From Acinetobacter sp. HR7 (GTDB lineage: Bacteria; Pseudomonadota; Gammaproteobacteria; Pseudomonadales; Moraxellaceae): DNA of 64,000 nt. The notes under the pieces were generated by a model. It made no database searches. It was not told where the DNA came from and was given only the letters and a program-made list of their open reading frames with translations. Of the stretch, positions 40,271 to 49,791 are shown piece after piece. The stretch's first letter is position 1; each line of letters opens with the position of its first letter. The translations under genes and the position numbers were made by a program. Location of the stretch: assembly GCF_000773685.1 (NCBI RefSeq), contig NZ_JPQO01000157.1, positions 1-64,000 of the forward strand, read 5' to 3'.

Positions 40271-43200
40271 TTAAACCGGATGCTCAGTTTTTTTCACTTT
40301 AAACCACTGGGCATACAACGCCGGCAGGAAAAACAGCGTCAGCAGGGTCGCGACAATCAGTCCCCCCATAATTGCGACGGCCATCGGTCCAAAGAAAATA
40401 CTGCGGGATAAGGGAATCATGGCCAATACCGCAGCCAGTGCCGTCAGCACAATCGGACGGCAACGGCGTACCGTAGCATTGATGATAGCATTCCACTGAG
40501 ATTCTCCCGCCAGAATATCCTGTTCAATCTGATCAATCAGAATCAATGAGTTACGCATGATCATTCCGGACAGGGCAATAGTTCCAAGCATTGCCACAAA
40601 GCCGAATGGCTTGTTAAACAACAGCAGAAACAGCACCACACCAATGATGCCCAGCGGTGCGGTCAGGAACACAATAAAAGTCCGCGAGATGCTTTTTAGC
40701 TGGATCATCAGCAGGGTCAATACCACGGCCAGGAATAGCGGCATACCTGCATTCACTGAAGTCTGACCACGTGCCGACTCTTCCACCGTTCCACCGACTT
40801 CAATCAGGTATCCATTTGGCATCTTCGCATGTAATTGATCCAGCTCAGGTTTCAGCTCATTGACCACCGTAGCAGGCTGTAAGCTGGTGCGGATGTCAGC
40901 ACGTACAGTAATGGTCGGCAGACGGTTCCGATGCCAGATCAGGCCTTCTTCAAAGCCGTATTCAATTTTGGCAATCTGCGCCAGTGAGACAAATTTGCCA
41001 CTTGAAGTTGGTACCGCGAGACTGCTTAAAGAGCCTACATCCACACGTTCTGCCTGATCACCGCGTAAACGGATTTCAATTAGCTCACGCTTTTCCCGGA
41101 ACTGGTCAATCGTTGCACCAGCAATAGAACTATTGAGGAAACTGGCCAGATCATGACTGTTCACACCCAGCTGACGGGCACGGTCCTGATCGATATCCAG
41201 CCTAATTACCTTGCTTGGCTCACCCCAGTCCAAATGCACATTGGTAGTGTTCTGGTTTTCGGCCACTTTCGCTGCCACTTGTTGCGCCCAGCTACGTACT
41301 AAACCTAGATCTTCACCAGAAACACGAAACTGCAATGGATAACCAACCGGCGGACCATTTTCTAACAGCGATACACGAGTACGCACTTCTGGCAGTAACA
41401 GACGAATCTGCTTACTCAAGGATTCACGAATTTCATTACGGTCTTCCAGTGAAGAAGCCAGTACCACAAACTGGGCAAAGCTGGTCTGTGGTAACTGCTG
41501 GTCTAGCGGCAGATAGAAACGCGGAGAACCAGTACCAACATAAGCCACATAGTTGTCGATCCCCTCCTGTTTGGACAGGAAGGCTTCAACTTTTTTCACC
41601 GCAGCTTCAGTGGCTTTCAGCGAAGCGCCTTCTTCCAGTTTCAGATCGACCAGAATTTCAGCACGATTGGATGGCGGGAAGAACTGCTGTGGCACCAGCT
41701 TAAACATCGCTATCGACAGGACAAAAATACCGACAGTGGCTGCAATCACAGTTTTGCGATAGGTGACACAGGCATCAACCCAACGACGGAAACCTTGGTA
41801 GAAGCGGGTCTGATACGGGTCATGCTGCTCACCGGCATGATGCACCAGTGGTGCAGGTTCAGGCTGCTTGCGTAAACGTGCCCAGAGGCGTTGATACCAC
41901 GGCGCTTTCTGTACCAGATCCTGGTTAAAGTCTGGAAGCAGCTTATCACCCAGATAAGGAACAAACACAACAGCAGCAATCCAGGAAACAAGCAAAGCGA
42001 GCGTCACCACCTGGAAAATCGAGCGGGTATATTCCCCGGTACTCGAGGCCGCTGTGGCAATCGGCAGAAAGCCGGCAGCGGTAATCAGGGTTCCGGTCAA
42101 CATTGGAAAAGCAGTGGTGCGCCAGGCATGCCCAGCAGCTTCCAGCCGGCTAAAACCCTGCTCCATTTTAATCGCCATCATTTCAATCGCGATAATGGCA
42201 TCATCGACCAGCAGGCCTAAGGCCAGAATCAGCGCTCCAAGGGAAATCTTGTGCAGGCCAACATCAAAGAAATTCATGCCGGCAAAGGTCATCGCCAGTA
42301 CCAGGGGAATGGAAAAAGCCACCACCAGCCCCGGACGGAAACCCAGTGAAAAAAAGCTGACCAGCAACACGATAATTACCGCTTCCGCCAACACCTTCAT
42401 AAATTCATTGATACTGCGTTTAACGGCTACCGGCTGGTCAGAGACTTTCTTCAGTTCCATGCCTAAAGGTAGCGTCTTCTGCAGACGGGCAAATTCCTGC
42501 TCCAGACTTTTACCGAGTGCAATAATGTCCCCGCCCTTACGCATTGATACCGCAAGTCCAATGCCATTTTCACCCATAAAGCGCATACGTGGCTGGGCCG
42601 GATCGGTAAAACCGCGATAGACTTCTGCAACATCGCCTAGCTGAACCGTCTTGCCATTCACATACAGCGGCATCTGCTGCAGCTCTTCCACGCTTTTCAG
42701 GGCACCGCTGACACGCACCTGAATCCGGTCGGATTCAGTTTCAAAGAAACCGGAATTGCTCATCGCATTCTGCTGTTGCAGGGATTGCTGGATCGCAGTC
42801 ACCGGAATCCCAAGCTGCGCCGCTTTGGTATTGGAAATTTCAATCCAGATTTTCTGGTCTTGCAGGCCGATCAACTCAACTTTGGCAACGTCTTTGACCC
42901 GCTGTAACTGCAGTTGCAGACGATCCGCATATTCTTTTAAGGTCGCATAATCGAAATCCTTGCCTTTCAGAACATAGATATTGCCAAAGGTATCGCCGAA
43001 TTCGTCATTAAAGAACGGCCCCTGTACGCCTTGTGGCAATTCATGCCGGATATCATTGACTTTCTTGCGAACGGTGTACCAGACATCAGGAACATCTTTG
43101 GATTTGAGAGAGTCCTTGGCCACAAAGGTCACCATGGATTCGCCCGGACGGGAATAGGCCATGATACGTTCGTAATTGCCGGTGGTCATCAATTCCTTTT

Positions 43201-43408
43201 CAATCCGGTCCGTGACCTGCAGCGAGACTTCCTGCGCGCTAGCTCCCGGCCAGTAAGTCTGAACCACCATGACCTTAAAGGTAAACGGCGGGTCTTCACT
43301 CTGTGACAGCTTGGAATAAGACATGATCCCAACCAACCCCAGTAGAATCATGAAATACAGTACCAGACCCTTGTTTTTTAAGGCCCATTCCGAAAGGTTA
43401 AAGCCCAT
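40271..43408 (-). CDS. RND multidrug efflux transporter, inner-membrane subunit
   Basis: 1045-aa HAE-1-like RND permease with the standard layout: TM1 near the N-terminus, large porter domain, TM2-6, second porter domain, TM7-12. The proton-relay Asp pair is in GLLVDDAIIAIEMM. The TM10 motif reads RNSLILIDQ in place of the KNAILI found in AcrB, as in TriC-like pumps. It should drive proton-coupled export with the adaptor encoded 2 bp upstream and an outer-membrane factor encoded elsewhere. Substrates unknown. Confidence 0.93.
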   Translation of the reverse strand: MGFNLSEWALKNKGLVLYFMILLGLVGIMSYSKLSQSEDPPFTFKVMVVQTYWPGASAQEVSLQVTDRIEKELMTTGNYERIMAYSRPGESMVTFVAKDSLKSKDVPDVWYTVRKKVNDIRHELPQGVQGPFFNDEFGDTFGNIYVLKGKDFDYATLKEYADRLQLQLQRVKDVAKVELIGLQDQKIWIEISNTKAAQLGIPVTAIQQSLQQQNAMSNSGFFETESDRIQVRVSGALKSVEELQQMPLYVNGKTVQLGDVAEVYRGFTDPAQPRMRFMGENGIGLAVSMRKGGDIIALGKSLEQEFARLQKTLPLGMELKKVSDQPVAVKRSINEFMKVLAEAVIIVLLVSFFSLGFRPGLVVAFSIPLVLAMTFAGMNFFDVGLHKISLGALILALGLLVDDAIIAIEMMAIKMEQGFSRLEAAGHAWRTTAFPMLTGTLITAAGFLPIATAASSTGEYTRSIFQVVTLALLVSWIAAVVFVPYLGDKLLPDFNQDLVQKAPWYQRLWARLRKQPEPAPLVHHAGEQHDPYQTRFYQGFRRWVDACVTYRKTVIAATVGIFVLSIAMFKLVPQQFFPPSNRAEILVDLKLEEGASLKATEAAVKKVEAFLSKQEGIDNYVAYVGTGSPRFYLPLDQQLPQTSFAQFVVLASSLEDRNEIRESLSKQIRLLLPEVRTRVSLLENGPPVGYPLQFRVSGEDLGLVRSWAQQVAAKVAENQNTTNVHLDWGEPSKVIRLDIDQDRARQLGVNSHDLASFLNSSIAGATIDQFREKRELIEIRLRGDQAERVDVGSLSSLAVPTSSGKFVSLAQIAKIEYGFEEGLIWHRNRLPTITVRADIRTSLQPATVVNELKPELDQLHAKMPNGYLIEVGGTVEESARGQTSVNAGMPLFLAVVLTLLMIQLKSISRTFIVFLTAPLGIIGVVLFLLLFNKPFGFVAMLGTIALSGMIMRNSLILIDQIEQDILAGESQWNAIINATVRRCRPIVLTALAAVLAMIPLSRSIFFGPMAVAIMGGLIVATLLTLFFLPALYAQWFKVKKTEHPV

Positions 43409-43410
43409 AC

Positions 43411-44517
43411 TTAACCTCCAGCCTGGATATTAACGCTACGGTTCTGGCGGTCAATCGGGCGGATTTTCTGCTGATCACGTAACAGATGAATCCCGCCAAT
43501 CACCACATAATCATTGGTTTTGAGGCCACTCAGCACAGGTACCGAATCACGACCATAAGCGCCGATCTGTACCGGCACTTTGCGTATGGTCGAGTCCGGC
43601 TGTACTACCATGACATAGGCCTGACCATCAGTCGCAGAAATACTGGAAAGTGGTACGCTCAGGGCATTATCTTGATTTTTGACAAAGAATACCCTGGCAC
43701 TTTGACCGAGCTGAATAGATTGCTGGCCTTCTCGCAACGCCACACGCACAGTGAAGGTACGCGACTGATCCGCAGCTGGAGAAATTTCACGGACATAAGC
43801 ACTGAATTTTTCACCATTTTTAGACCACAGGGTGACCCAGGCAGGTTGACCGACCTTGATCTCGCTGATCGCCTGTTCCGGTACCCCAATCACCACTTCA
43901 CGGTCCCCATTCAAGGCAATTTCATAAGCGGCCTGCCCTGCTGCCACGACCTGCCCGACTTCAATATGCCTTGCAGTTACCACCCCATTTTTATTCGCTA
44001 CCAAACGGTTATAACCGGTCTGATTCCGGCTGACATCATAATTGGACTGCGCCTGTTTCAGGTTCGACATCGCGGCCTTGTACTGGTTCTCGACTGCATC
44101 ATATTGCGAGCGGCTCACCGCATTGGTCGGCAGCAGCTGTTTAAAACGGTTCAGTTCATCTTCAGCAATCTGGGCAGCAGACTGGGCACTTTCCAGCTGT
44201 GCACGCGCAGCATTCAGTTGCAGTTCTGCATCCCGAATATCCAGCGTTGCCAGTACCTGCCCCACCCTCACCTGATCACCTACATCGACAAAACGCTGGG
44301 TAATCTGGCCACCGACCCGGAAGGCCAACGGGGTTTGTTGGCGTGCCTGCACATCTCCGGCATAGCTTTTCTGTTCGGTATAGGAGGTGTTTGGCTGGGT
44401 CACCATCACAAAAGGAACTTCCTGTTCTGTTCCTGCTGCATTATTGTTGCTACATCCCCACAGGGTCACACTGCAGGCGATAACCATGCCCGTCAGGAAG
44501 TGCTGCATCATGCTCAT
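43411..44517 (-). CDS. RND efflux periplasmic adaptor (membrane fusion protein)
   Basis: 368-aa lipoprotein: signal peptide ending in VTLWGCSNN with the lipidated Cys. Biotinyl-lipoyl and alpha-hairpin segments are visible (FRVGGQITQRFVDVGDQV; a helical hairpin about 95-170; RLVANKNGVVTARHIEVGQVV). It bridges the RND pump to an outer-membrane channel. Divergent from a TetR regulator with a 32-36 bp palindrome between them, so local repression is likely. Confidence 0.93.
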   Translation of the reverse strand: MSMMQHFLTGMVIACSVTLWGCSNNNAAGTEQEVPFVMVTQPNTSYTEQKSYAGDVQARQQTPLAFRVGGQITQRFVDVGDQVRVGQVLATLDIRDAELQLNAARAQLESAQSAAQIAEDELNRFKQLLPTNAVSRSQYDAVENQYKAAMSNLKQAQSNYDVSRNQTGYNRLVANKNGVVTARHIEVGQVVAAGQAAYEIALNGDREVVIGVPEQAISEIKVGQPAWVTLWSKNGEKFSAYVREISPAADQSRTFTVRVALREGQQSIQLGQSARVFFVKNQDNALSVPLSSISATDGQAYVMVVQPDSTIRKVPVQIGAYGRDSVPVLSGLKTNDYVVIGGIHLLRDQQKIRPIDRQNRSVNIQAGG

Positions 44518-44583
44518 GTTGTCCGCTCTTATCTAATAATGGTTTTTCTACTAAATAGACTACGATATATTGAATTGGTGATT

Positions 44584-44619
44584 TTTTAATTAATATACCA
44601 TGCGGTACACTAATTAAAA
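44584..44619. promoter_or_regulatory. Palindromic operator between adaptor and tetR genes
   Basis: Two 16-bp arms (44584-44599 and 44604-44619) around ATGC are complementary at 14 of 16 positions; the core is TATACC-ATGC-GGTACA. It lies 67 bp before the adaptor start and 48 bp before the tetR start, the expected place for a TetR dimer site controlling both. A plus-strand -35/-10 candidate (TTGAAT, 18 bp, TATACC) overlaps it. Confidence 0.75.
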
Positions 44620-44666
44620 TAATCAAGATAAATCAATGACCATATTTATTTTTTCTGGATGAGATA

Positions 44667-45284
44667 GTGCAAATTTCGGTAGGACGTCCCAAGGATTTAG
44701 AAAAGCGTCAACGTATCCTGGATGCCGCGACACAGCTGTTTTTGCAGCATGGCTATCATGGTTCCAGCATGAACCAGATTGCCCAGGCAGCGGGCGTGAC
44801 CAAACTGACGGTGTATAACCATTTTCAGGACAAGGCCAATCTTTTTACCTGCGCCATTGAAGATACCTGCGAGCACATCATTCAGGCCCGTCCAATCGAG
44901 CTCAAAGCCGATAGTGACTTTAAAACGGTGTTTTACGAGACCTGTGCCCTATCGATGAACATTGTCAATTTGCCGGAAGCCATTAAATTAGATTTGTTAT
45001 TAATGGAACTGGCTGCCGAGCAAAGTCCCTTGCTCACCCAGTTCTTTCGTGCCTCACATGGTTTTCTGGATCAGCTCTGGGGGAATTTCTTCAGTCTTGC
45101 CCAGCAATATCAATTTATTCAGCCCGATGATCCTATCAAACAGACGGAGCTGATGATGTCCTTGCTGTTTGGTAAGCGGCATCAACAAGTCATGCTCGGC
45201 GTCCTGCCCATCCCCGATGCCGCACAGCAGCAAATAATCATTCAGGACGCTATTCAGATTTTCTTATTGCGCTACGCCCACTAA
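44667..45284 (+). CDS. TetR family transcriptional regulator of the adjacent efflux operon
   Basis: 205 aa, starting with GTG. The N-terminal helix-turn-helix is in GSSMNQIAQAAGVTKLTVYNHF (residues ~35-56); the C-terminal ligand-binding part matches the AcrR/TtgR-type shape. Divergent position and the intergenic palindrome imply it represses the RND operon and itself until a ligand binds. GGATGAG precedes the GTG; no better start is available. Confidence 0.9.
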   Translation: MQISVGRPKDLEKRQRILDAATQLFLQHGYHGSSMNQIAQAAGVTKLTVYNHFQDKANLFTCAIEDTCEHIIQARPIELKADSDFKTVFYETCALSMNIVNLPEAIKLDLLLMELAAEQSPLLTQFFRASHGFLDQLWGNFFSLAQQYQFIQPDDPIKQTELMMSLLFGKRHQQVMLGVLPIPDAAQQQIIIQDAIQIFLLRYAH

Positions 45285-45429
45285 GCTGCCAATTTATAAC
45301 CAAATTCACATAAATTGGTCTGACAACTGTTAATTTATAAGCAGACCATGTCCGACTTTTGTCTGTAACAGGCTTGGAATGTCGGACAGGAGCGGTATAG
45401 TCAAAGCATATAACAGAGGGGATATAAAA

Positions 45430-48114
45430 ATGGCTCAACAGATTGATGCACCACTGCGTGATGACGTTCGCTTACTGGGTAACCTGCTGGGTGAAACCTT
45501 AAAGCTGCATGCAGGACAAGATTTGTTTAATCAGGTCGAACAGATCCGTGCATTGTCCAAAGGCGCACGTGATGGTCAGGTTGAAGCAGAAAAGCAACTT
45601 GAGCAACTGTTCCTGAGTCTGGAAGATCATGAAATTCTCCCTCTGGCGCGTGCCTTTACCCACTTCCTTAACTTTGCCAATATTGCCGAGCAATATCATG
45701 TGGTACGCCGCCGCCGCCAAAGCGAGTTTGATGAAACAGCTGAATCACCAAATCCACTAGTGCCGTTGTTTGAAAAATTCAAACAGAAAGAAATTTCCTC
45801 TGAAACCCTGTATCAACAGATCTGTGAACTGAAAATTGAACTGGTGCTGACCGCGCATCCGACCGAAGTCAGCCGCCGGACCCTGATTCAGAAATATGAT
45901 GGCATCAATAACTGCCTGTCCAAATGTGACCAGCAAAAACTGACACCGCGTGAACGTCAGGAAGTATTGGCTGATCTGAAACAGCTGATTACTTCTGCCT
46001 GGCAGACCGATGAAATCCGCCAACACCGCCCGACTCCGGTGGATGAAGCCAAATGGGGCTTTACCACCATTGAGCAAACTTTGTGGAATGCGGTACCCAA
46101 ATTCATCCGTGAACTGAATGAAATGGTACAGGACCAATGTGGTCAGCCTCTACCGCTGAGTGTTGCGCCAGTCCGTTTTGCTTCCTGGATGGGTGGTGAC
46201 CGTGACGGCAACCCGAATGTAACGCATCATGTGACTCAGAAAGTGCTGTGGCTGTCTCGCTGGAAAGCCGCGGATCTGTATTTACGTGATATCGAAGACT
46301 TGCGCTGGGAACTGTCGATCCAGCAATGCAGCGAAGAACTGCAACAGGCACTGGGCAAATCGCATCCGGAACCGTACCGTGAATATCTGCGCGATACTCG
46401 TGAACGCCTGAAAGCCACCCGTAACTGGCTGGCAGAAAAACTGCATGGTAAAGATGCCGATGATAGCCGAGTGATCAAAACGAAAGATGAGCTATTACAG
46501 CCTTTATTACTGTGCTACCGCTCGCTGATGGACTGCAACCTGCCGGAAATTGCCAATGGCAAGCTGCTCGACTTCATCTATCGCGTCAACAGTTTCGGGA
46601 TTGAACTGCTAAAACTGGATATCCGTCAGGAATCTGGCCGTCACCGTCAGGCGATTTCCGCAATTACTGAATACTTAGGCTTAGGTAATTTTGAAACCTG
46701 GACGGAACAGGCACGTCAGAACTTCCTGCTACAGGAACTGCAAAGCAAACGTCCATTATTACCGAAATACCTGAACGAACCGGCCGGCAGCCTGATTGAA
46801 CATCCGGATGTGCAGGAAGTCTTTGCCACCATGCGTACACTGGCACAGCAGCCAAGTGAGTCGCTCGGTGCCTATATCATCTCGATGGCGGAATACCCAA
46901 GTGACGTGCTGGCTGTGCTCCTATTACAAAAAGAAGCTGGAATCAAACATCCACTCCGTGTGGTGCCTTTATTCGAAACGCTAAAAGACCTCGATGGTGC
47001 AGCGGACACCATGTCGACCCTGTTCAATATGCACTGGTACAAGCAGCATATTCAGGGTAAACATGAAGTCATGATTGGTTATTCAGACTCGGCTAAAGAT
47101 GCCGGCTTTATGTCTGCCAACTGGGCACAGTACCGTGCGCAGGAAGAGCTGACTGCCGTTGCCAAACAGCATGACGTGAAACTGACCCTATTCCACGGCC
47201 GTGGCGGTTCAATCAGCCGTGGTGGTGCACCAACGCAACAGGCACTGTTCTCACAGCCACCTGGTTCGATTTCGGGTGCGATCCGCGTGACTGAACAGGG
47301 GGAAATGATCCGCTTCAAGTTCGGTCTGGAAACCATTGCGCTACAAAACCTGGAAATCTATACCGCGGCGACTCTGGAAGCGACTCTGCTGCCACCGCCA
47401 AATCCTAAACCGGAATGGCGTGAGCTGATGCACAAAATGACCGATCTGTCGGTGAATGTGTATCGCCAGACCGTGCGTGAAAATCCACATTTTGTGAAAT
47501 ATTTGCGTACCGTAACCCCGGAACTGGAACTGCAAATGCTGCCACTCGGTTCACGCCCGGCGAAACGTAAAGTCAGCGGCGGGATCGAGTCACTACGTGC
47601 CATTCCTTGGGTCTTTGCCTGGACCCAAATCCGTCTGATGCTGCCAGCTTGGCTGGGTACTGGTGCAGCGCTGAATGAAGTGCTGGAACAAGGTCAGCGC
47701 CCAACCCTGGATGAAATGCTGGCGCAGTGGCCATACTTCCAGACCCTGATCGACATGCTGGAAATGGTACTGTCGAAAGCAGATGCCGATGTGGCGCTGT
47801 ACTATGAATCGCATCTGACTGATGATCCGGATCTGAAATTGCTCGGTGAAGAACTGCGTCAACGTTTGAAAGACGGCGTACAGACCCTGCTCACCCTGAA
47901 AGGTGAATCAAAACTGCTGACCAGCAATGATGTCTTGGATCAATCTATGCGTGTGCGTAAGCCTTACCTGTTACCGCTGCATCTGCTCCAAGCTGAACTG
48001 ATGAAACGTCGTCGTCTGTATCTGGCACAGCAAAATGCCGAAAATACCCCGGTTGACCATGCCCTGATGGTGAGTATCGCGGGGATTGCTGCCGGTTTAC
48101 GTAATACAGGCTAA
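45430..48114 (+). CDS. ppc: Phosphoenolpyruvate carboxylase
   Basis: 894-aa anaplerotic enzyme making oxaloacetate from PEP and bicarbonate. The active-site blocks are LTAHPTEVSRRTL near 145, GYSDSAKDAGFMSANW and FHGRGGSISRGGAP near 570-610; the C-terminus ends in the conserved RNTG. Start at ATG 45430 with AGAGGGG; the frame extends upstream to 45379 but that part is not conserved. Followed by a strong terminator. Confidence 0.96.
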   Translation: MAQQIDAPLRDDVRLLGNLLGETLKLHAGQDLFNQVEQIRALSKGARDGQVEAEKQLEQLFLSLEDHEILPLARAFTHFLNFANIAEQYHVVRRRRQSEFDETAESPNPLVPLFEKFKQKEISSETLYQQICELKIELVLTAHPTEVSRRTLIQKYDGINNCLSKCDQQKLTPRERQEVLADLKQLITSAWQTDEIRQHRPTPVDEAKWGFTTIEQTLWNAVPKFIRELNEMVQDQCGQPLPLSVAPVRFASWMGGDRDGNPNVTHHVTQKVLWLSRWKAADLYLRDIEDLRWELSIQQCSEELQQALGKSHPEPYREYLRDTRERLKATRNWLAEKLHGKDADDSRVIKTKDELLQPLLLCYRSLMDCNLPEIANGKLLDFIYRVNSFGIELLKLDIRQESGRHRQAISAITEYLGLGNFETWTEQARQNFLLQELQSKRPLLPKYLNEPAGSLIEHPDVQEVFATMRTLAQQPSESLGAYIISMAEYPSDVLAVLLLQKEAGIKHPLRVVPLFETLKDLDGAADTMSTLFNMHWYKQHIQGKHEVMIGYSDSAKDAGFMSANWAQYRAQEELTAVAKQHDVKLTLFHGRGGSISRGGAPTQQALFSQPPGSISGAIRVTEQGEMIRFKFGLETIALQNLEIYTAATLEATLLPPPNPKPEWRELMHKMTDLSVNVYRQTVRENPHFVKYLRTVTPELELQMLPLGSRPAKRKVSGGIESLRAIPWVFAWTQIRLMLPAWLGTGAALNEVLEQGQRPTLDEMLAQWPYFQTLIDMLEMVLSKADADVALYYESHLTDDPDLKLLGEELRQRLKDGVQTLLTLKGESKLLTSNDVLDQSMRVRKPYLLPLHLLQAELMKRRRLYLAQQNAENTPVDHALMVSIAGIAAGLRNTG

Positions 48115-48129
48115 TAATTTACAAGTCAC

Positions 48130-48162
48130 AAAAAAGCACATCCTTCGCGATGTGCTTTTTTA
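48130..48162 (+). terminator. Terminator of ppc
   Basis: AAAAAAGCACATC pairs with GATGTGCTTTTTT around CTTCGC, 16 bp after the stop. UUCG-containing loop and U-tract make it a textbook terminator. Confidence 0.92.
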
Positions 48163-48411
48163 TTGATCAGTCAACTATTCCAAAATGCTTTACTTATATA
48201 GCCCATCAGATTTATTTATAGGTTCACACATAGACTGTTTACAGAATTAATACACTGATTTGTTTTTACTTTTAATTCAAAAAACTTTTACCGTTCAGTA
48301 AATTTAAATAAAGTCATGAAATTAGTTTGAACAAAAAATTTGTATCAGCAATTAAATCTTCTAAAAAACAAGAGTATGATGTGCACAATTTATCTTTAGA
48401 GTGCTCATTTT

Positions 48412-49707
48412 ATGTCCAATTGGTTCCCCAAATGGCGCCCTTATGAAGGCAGTATCGATGCACGACCAGTAGGCACCGCAGAATATTTACCACCTGCACA
48501 ATCATTAATCCTGGGTGTACAACACGCGTTTGCCATGTTTGGTGCAACTGTACTGGCACCGTTCCTGATGGGTTTTGACCCGAACCTGGCGATTTTAATG
48601 TCAGGGGTATGTACCATCCTGTTCTTCCTGATGACCGGTGGTCGTGTCCCAAGTTACCTGGGTTCAAGCTTTGCCTTTATTGGTGTGGTGATTGCAGCAA
48701 CAGGTTATGCCGGAACCAATGGTGTGAATCCAAATATCGCAGTAGCTGCAGGCGGGATCATGGCCTGTGGCGTGATCTATGCCATTTTTGGTCTGCTGGT
48801 CATGGCGACCGGAACCCGCTGGATTGAAAAGCTGATGCCCCCAGTAGTGACGGGTGCCGTGGTCATGATCATTGGTCTGAACCTGGCACCAGTAACCGTG
48901 AAAAATGTGATGGGCAATACCTTTAATATGTGGATGTCACTGGTGACCGTACTGTGTATGGGTTCGATTGCTGTGTTCACCCGTGGCCTGCTGCAACGCC
49001 TGTTACTGCTAGTCGGCCTGCTGCTGTCCTATATCGTGTATTACATACTCAGTAATGTACTGGGCCATGGAACACCCATCAACTTTGCTCCAGTTCAGGA
49101 AGCTGCCTGGTTTGGGGTACCGCATTTCCATGCACCGGTGTTTGAAGTGAATGCCATGCTGATCATTGCCCCGATTGCGCTGATCTTGCTGGCAGAAAAC
49201 CTGGGCCATATCAAAGCCGTCGGTGCGATGACCGGTGAAAACCTAGATCCACAGATTGGTAAAGCCTTCTTCGCAGATGGTGTTGCAACAACCTTGGCAG
49301 GTGGTGTCGGTGCTCCGGGCATGACCACTTATGGTGAAAACATTGGGGTTATGGCCGTGACTCGTGTCTATTCCACCATTATCTTTGCCATTGCCGGTGT
49401 ATTTGCAATTTTCTTAGGATTATCTCCAAAATTTGGTGCGATTATTCATACCATTCCAACCGCGATCCTGACCGGTGCTTCGATTGTAGTCTTTGGTCTA
49501 ATTACCATTGCCGGCGCAAAAATCTGGATTGAAAACAAGGTCGACTTCTCGCAAAACAAAAACCTGATGGTCGCAGCAGTAACTATTATTCTCGGAACTG
49601 GTGACTTCGCCCTGACCTTTGGTGACTTTAACCTTGGCGGGATCGGAACTGCAACGTTTGCTGCCCTGTTTCTGAACTGGTTCTTTGGACTGGTCGATAA
49701 AAAATAA
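48412..49707 (+). CDS. NCS2 family uracil/pyrimidine permease (UraA/RutG-like)
   Basis: 431-aa proton symporter for nucleobases with about 14 membrane spans. The substrate/cation motif AENLGHIKAVGAMTGENLDP near 261-280 and GAPGMTTYGENIG are closer to RutG than to UraA, which has EHIGH in that place; no other rut genes are nearby. It stands alone between terminators, preceded by a ~250-bp AT-rich spacer in which I see no gene. Uracil or thymine as substrate is inferred. Confidence 0.88.
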   Translation: MSNWFPKWRPYEGSIDARPVGTAEYLPPAQSLILGVQHAFAMFGATVLAPFLMGFDPNLAILMSGVCTILFFLMTGGRVPSYLGSSFAFIGVVIAATGYAGTNGVNPNIAVAAGGIMACGVIYAIFGLLVMATGTRWIEKLMPPVVTGAVVMIIGLNLAPVTVKNVMGNTFNMWMSLVTVLCMGSIAVFTRGLLQRLLLLVGLLLSYIVYYILSNVLGHGTPINFAPVQEAAWFGVPHFHAPVFEVNAMLIIAPIALILLAENLGHIKAVGAMTGENLDPQIGKAFFADGVATTLAGGVGAPGMTTYGENIGVMAVTRVYSTIIFAIAGVFAIFLGLSPKFGAIIHTIPTAILTGASIVVFGLITIAGAKIWIENKVDFSQNKNLMVAAVTIILGTGDFALTFGDFNLGGIGTATFAALFLNWFFGLVDKK

Positions 49708-49724
49708 TTTTTAAAAATCATGAG

Positions 49725-49750
49725 AAAGCAGCCACCAAGGCTGCTTTTTT
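49725..49750 (+). terminator. Terminator of the NCS2 permease gene
   Basis: AAAGCAGCC/GGCTGCTTT stem with loop ACCAA and a T6 tract, 18 bp after the stop. Confidence 0.9.
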
Positions 49751-49791
49751 ATTTGGTTGAGGAATTGGTTAAGATAGACTAATTCTTTGTA

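Noticed and set aside
43486-44589. Plus-strand 367-codon frame opposite the efflux adaptor gene
   Set aside because: It is antisense to a clearly coding lipoprotein adaptor, shows no family motif and is rich in His/Ile/Leu as expected from the complementary strand.
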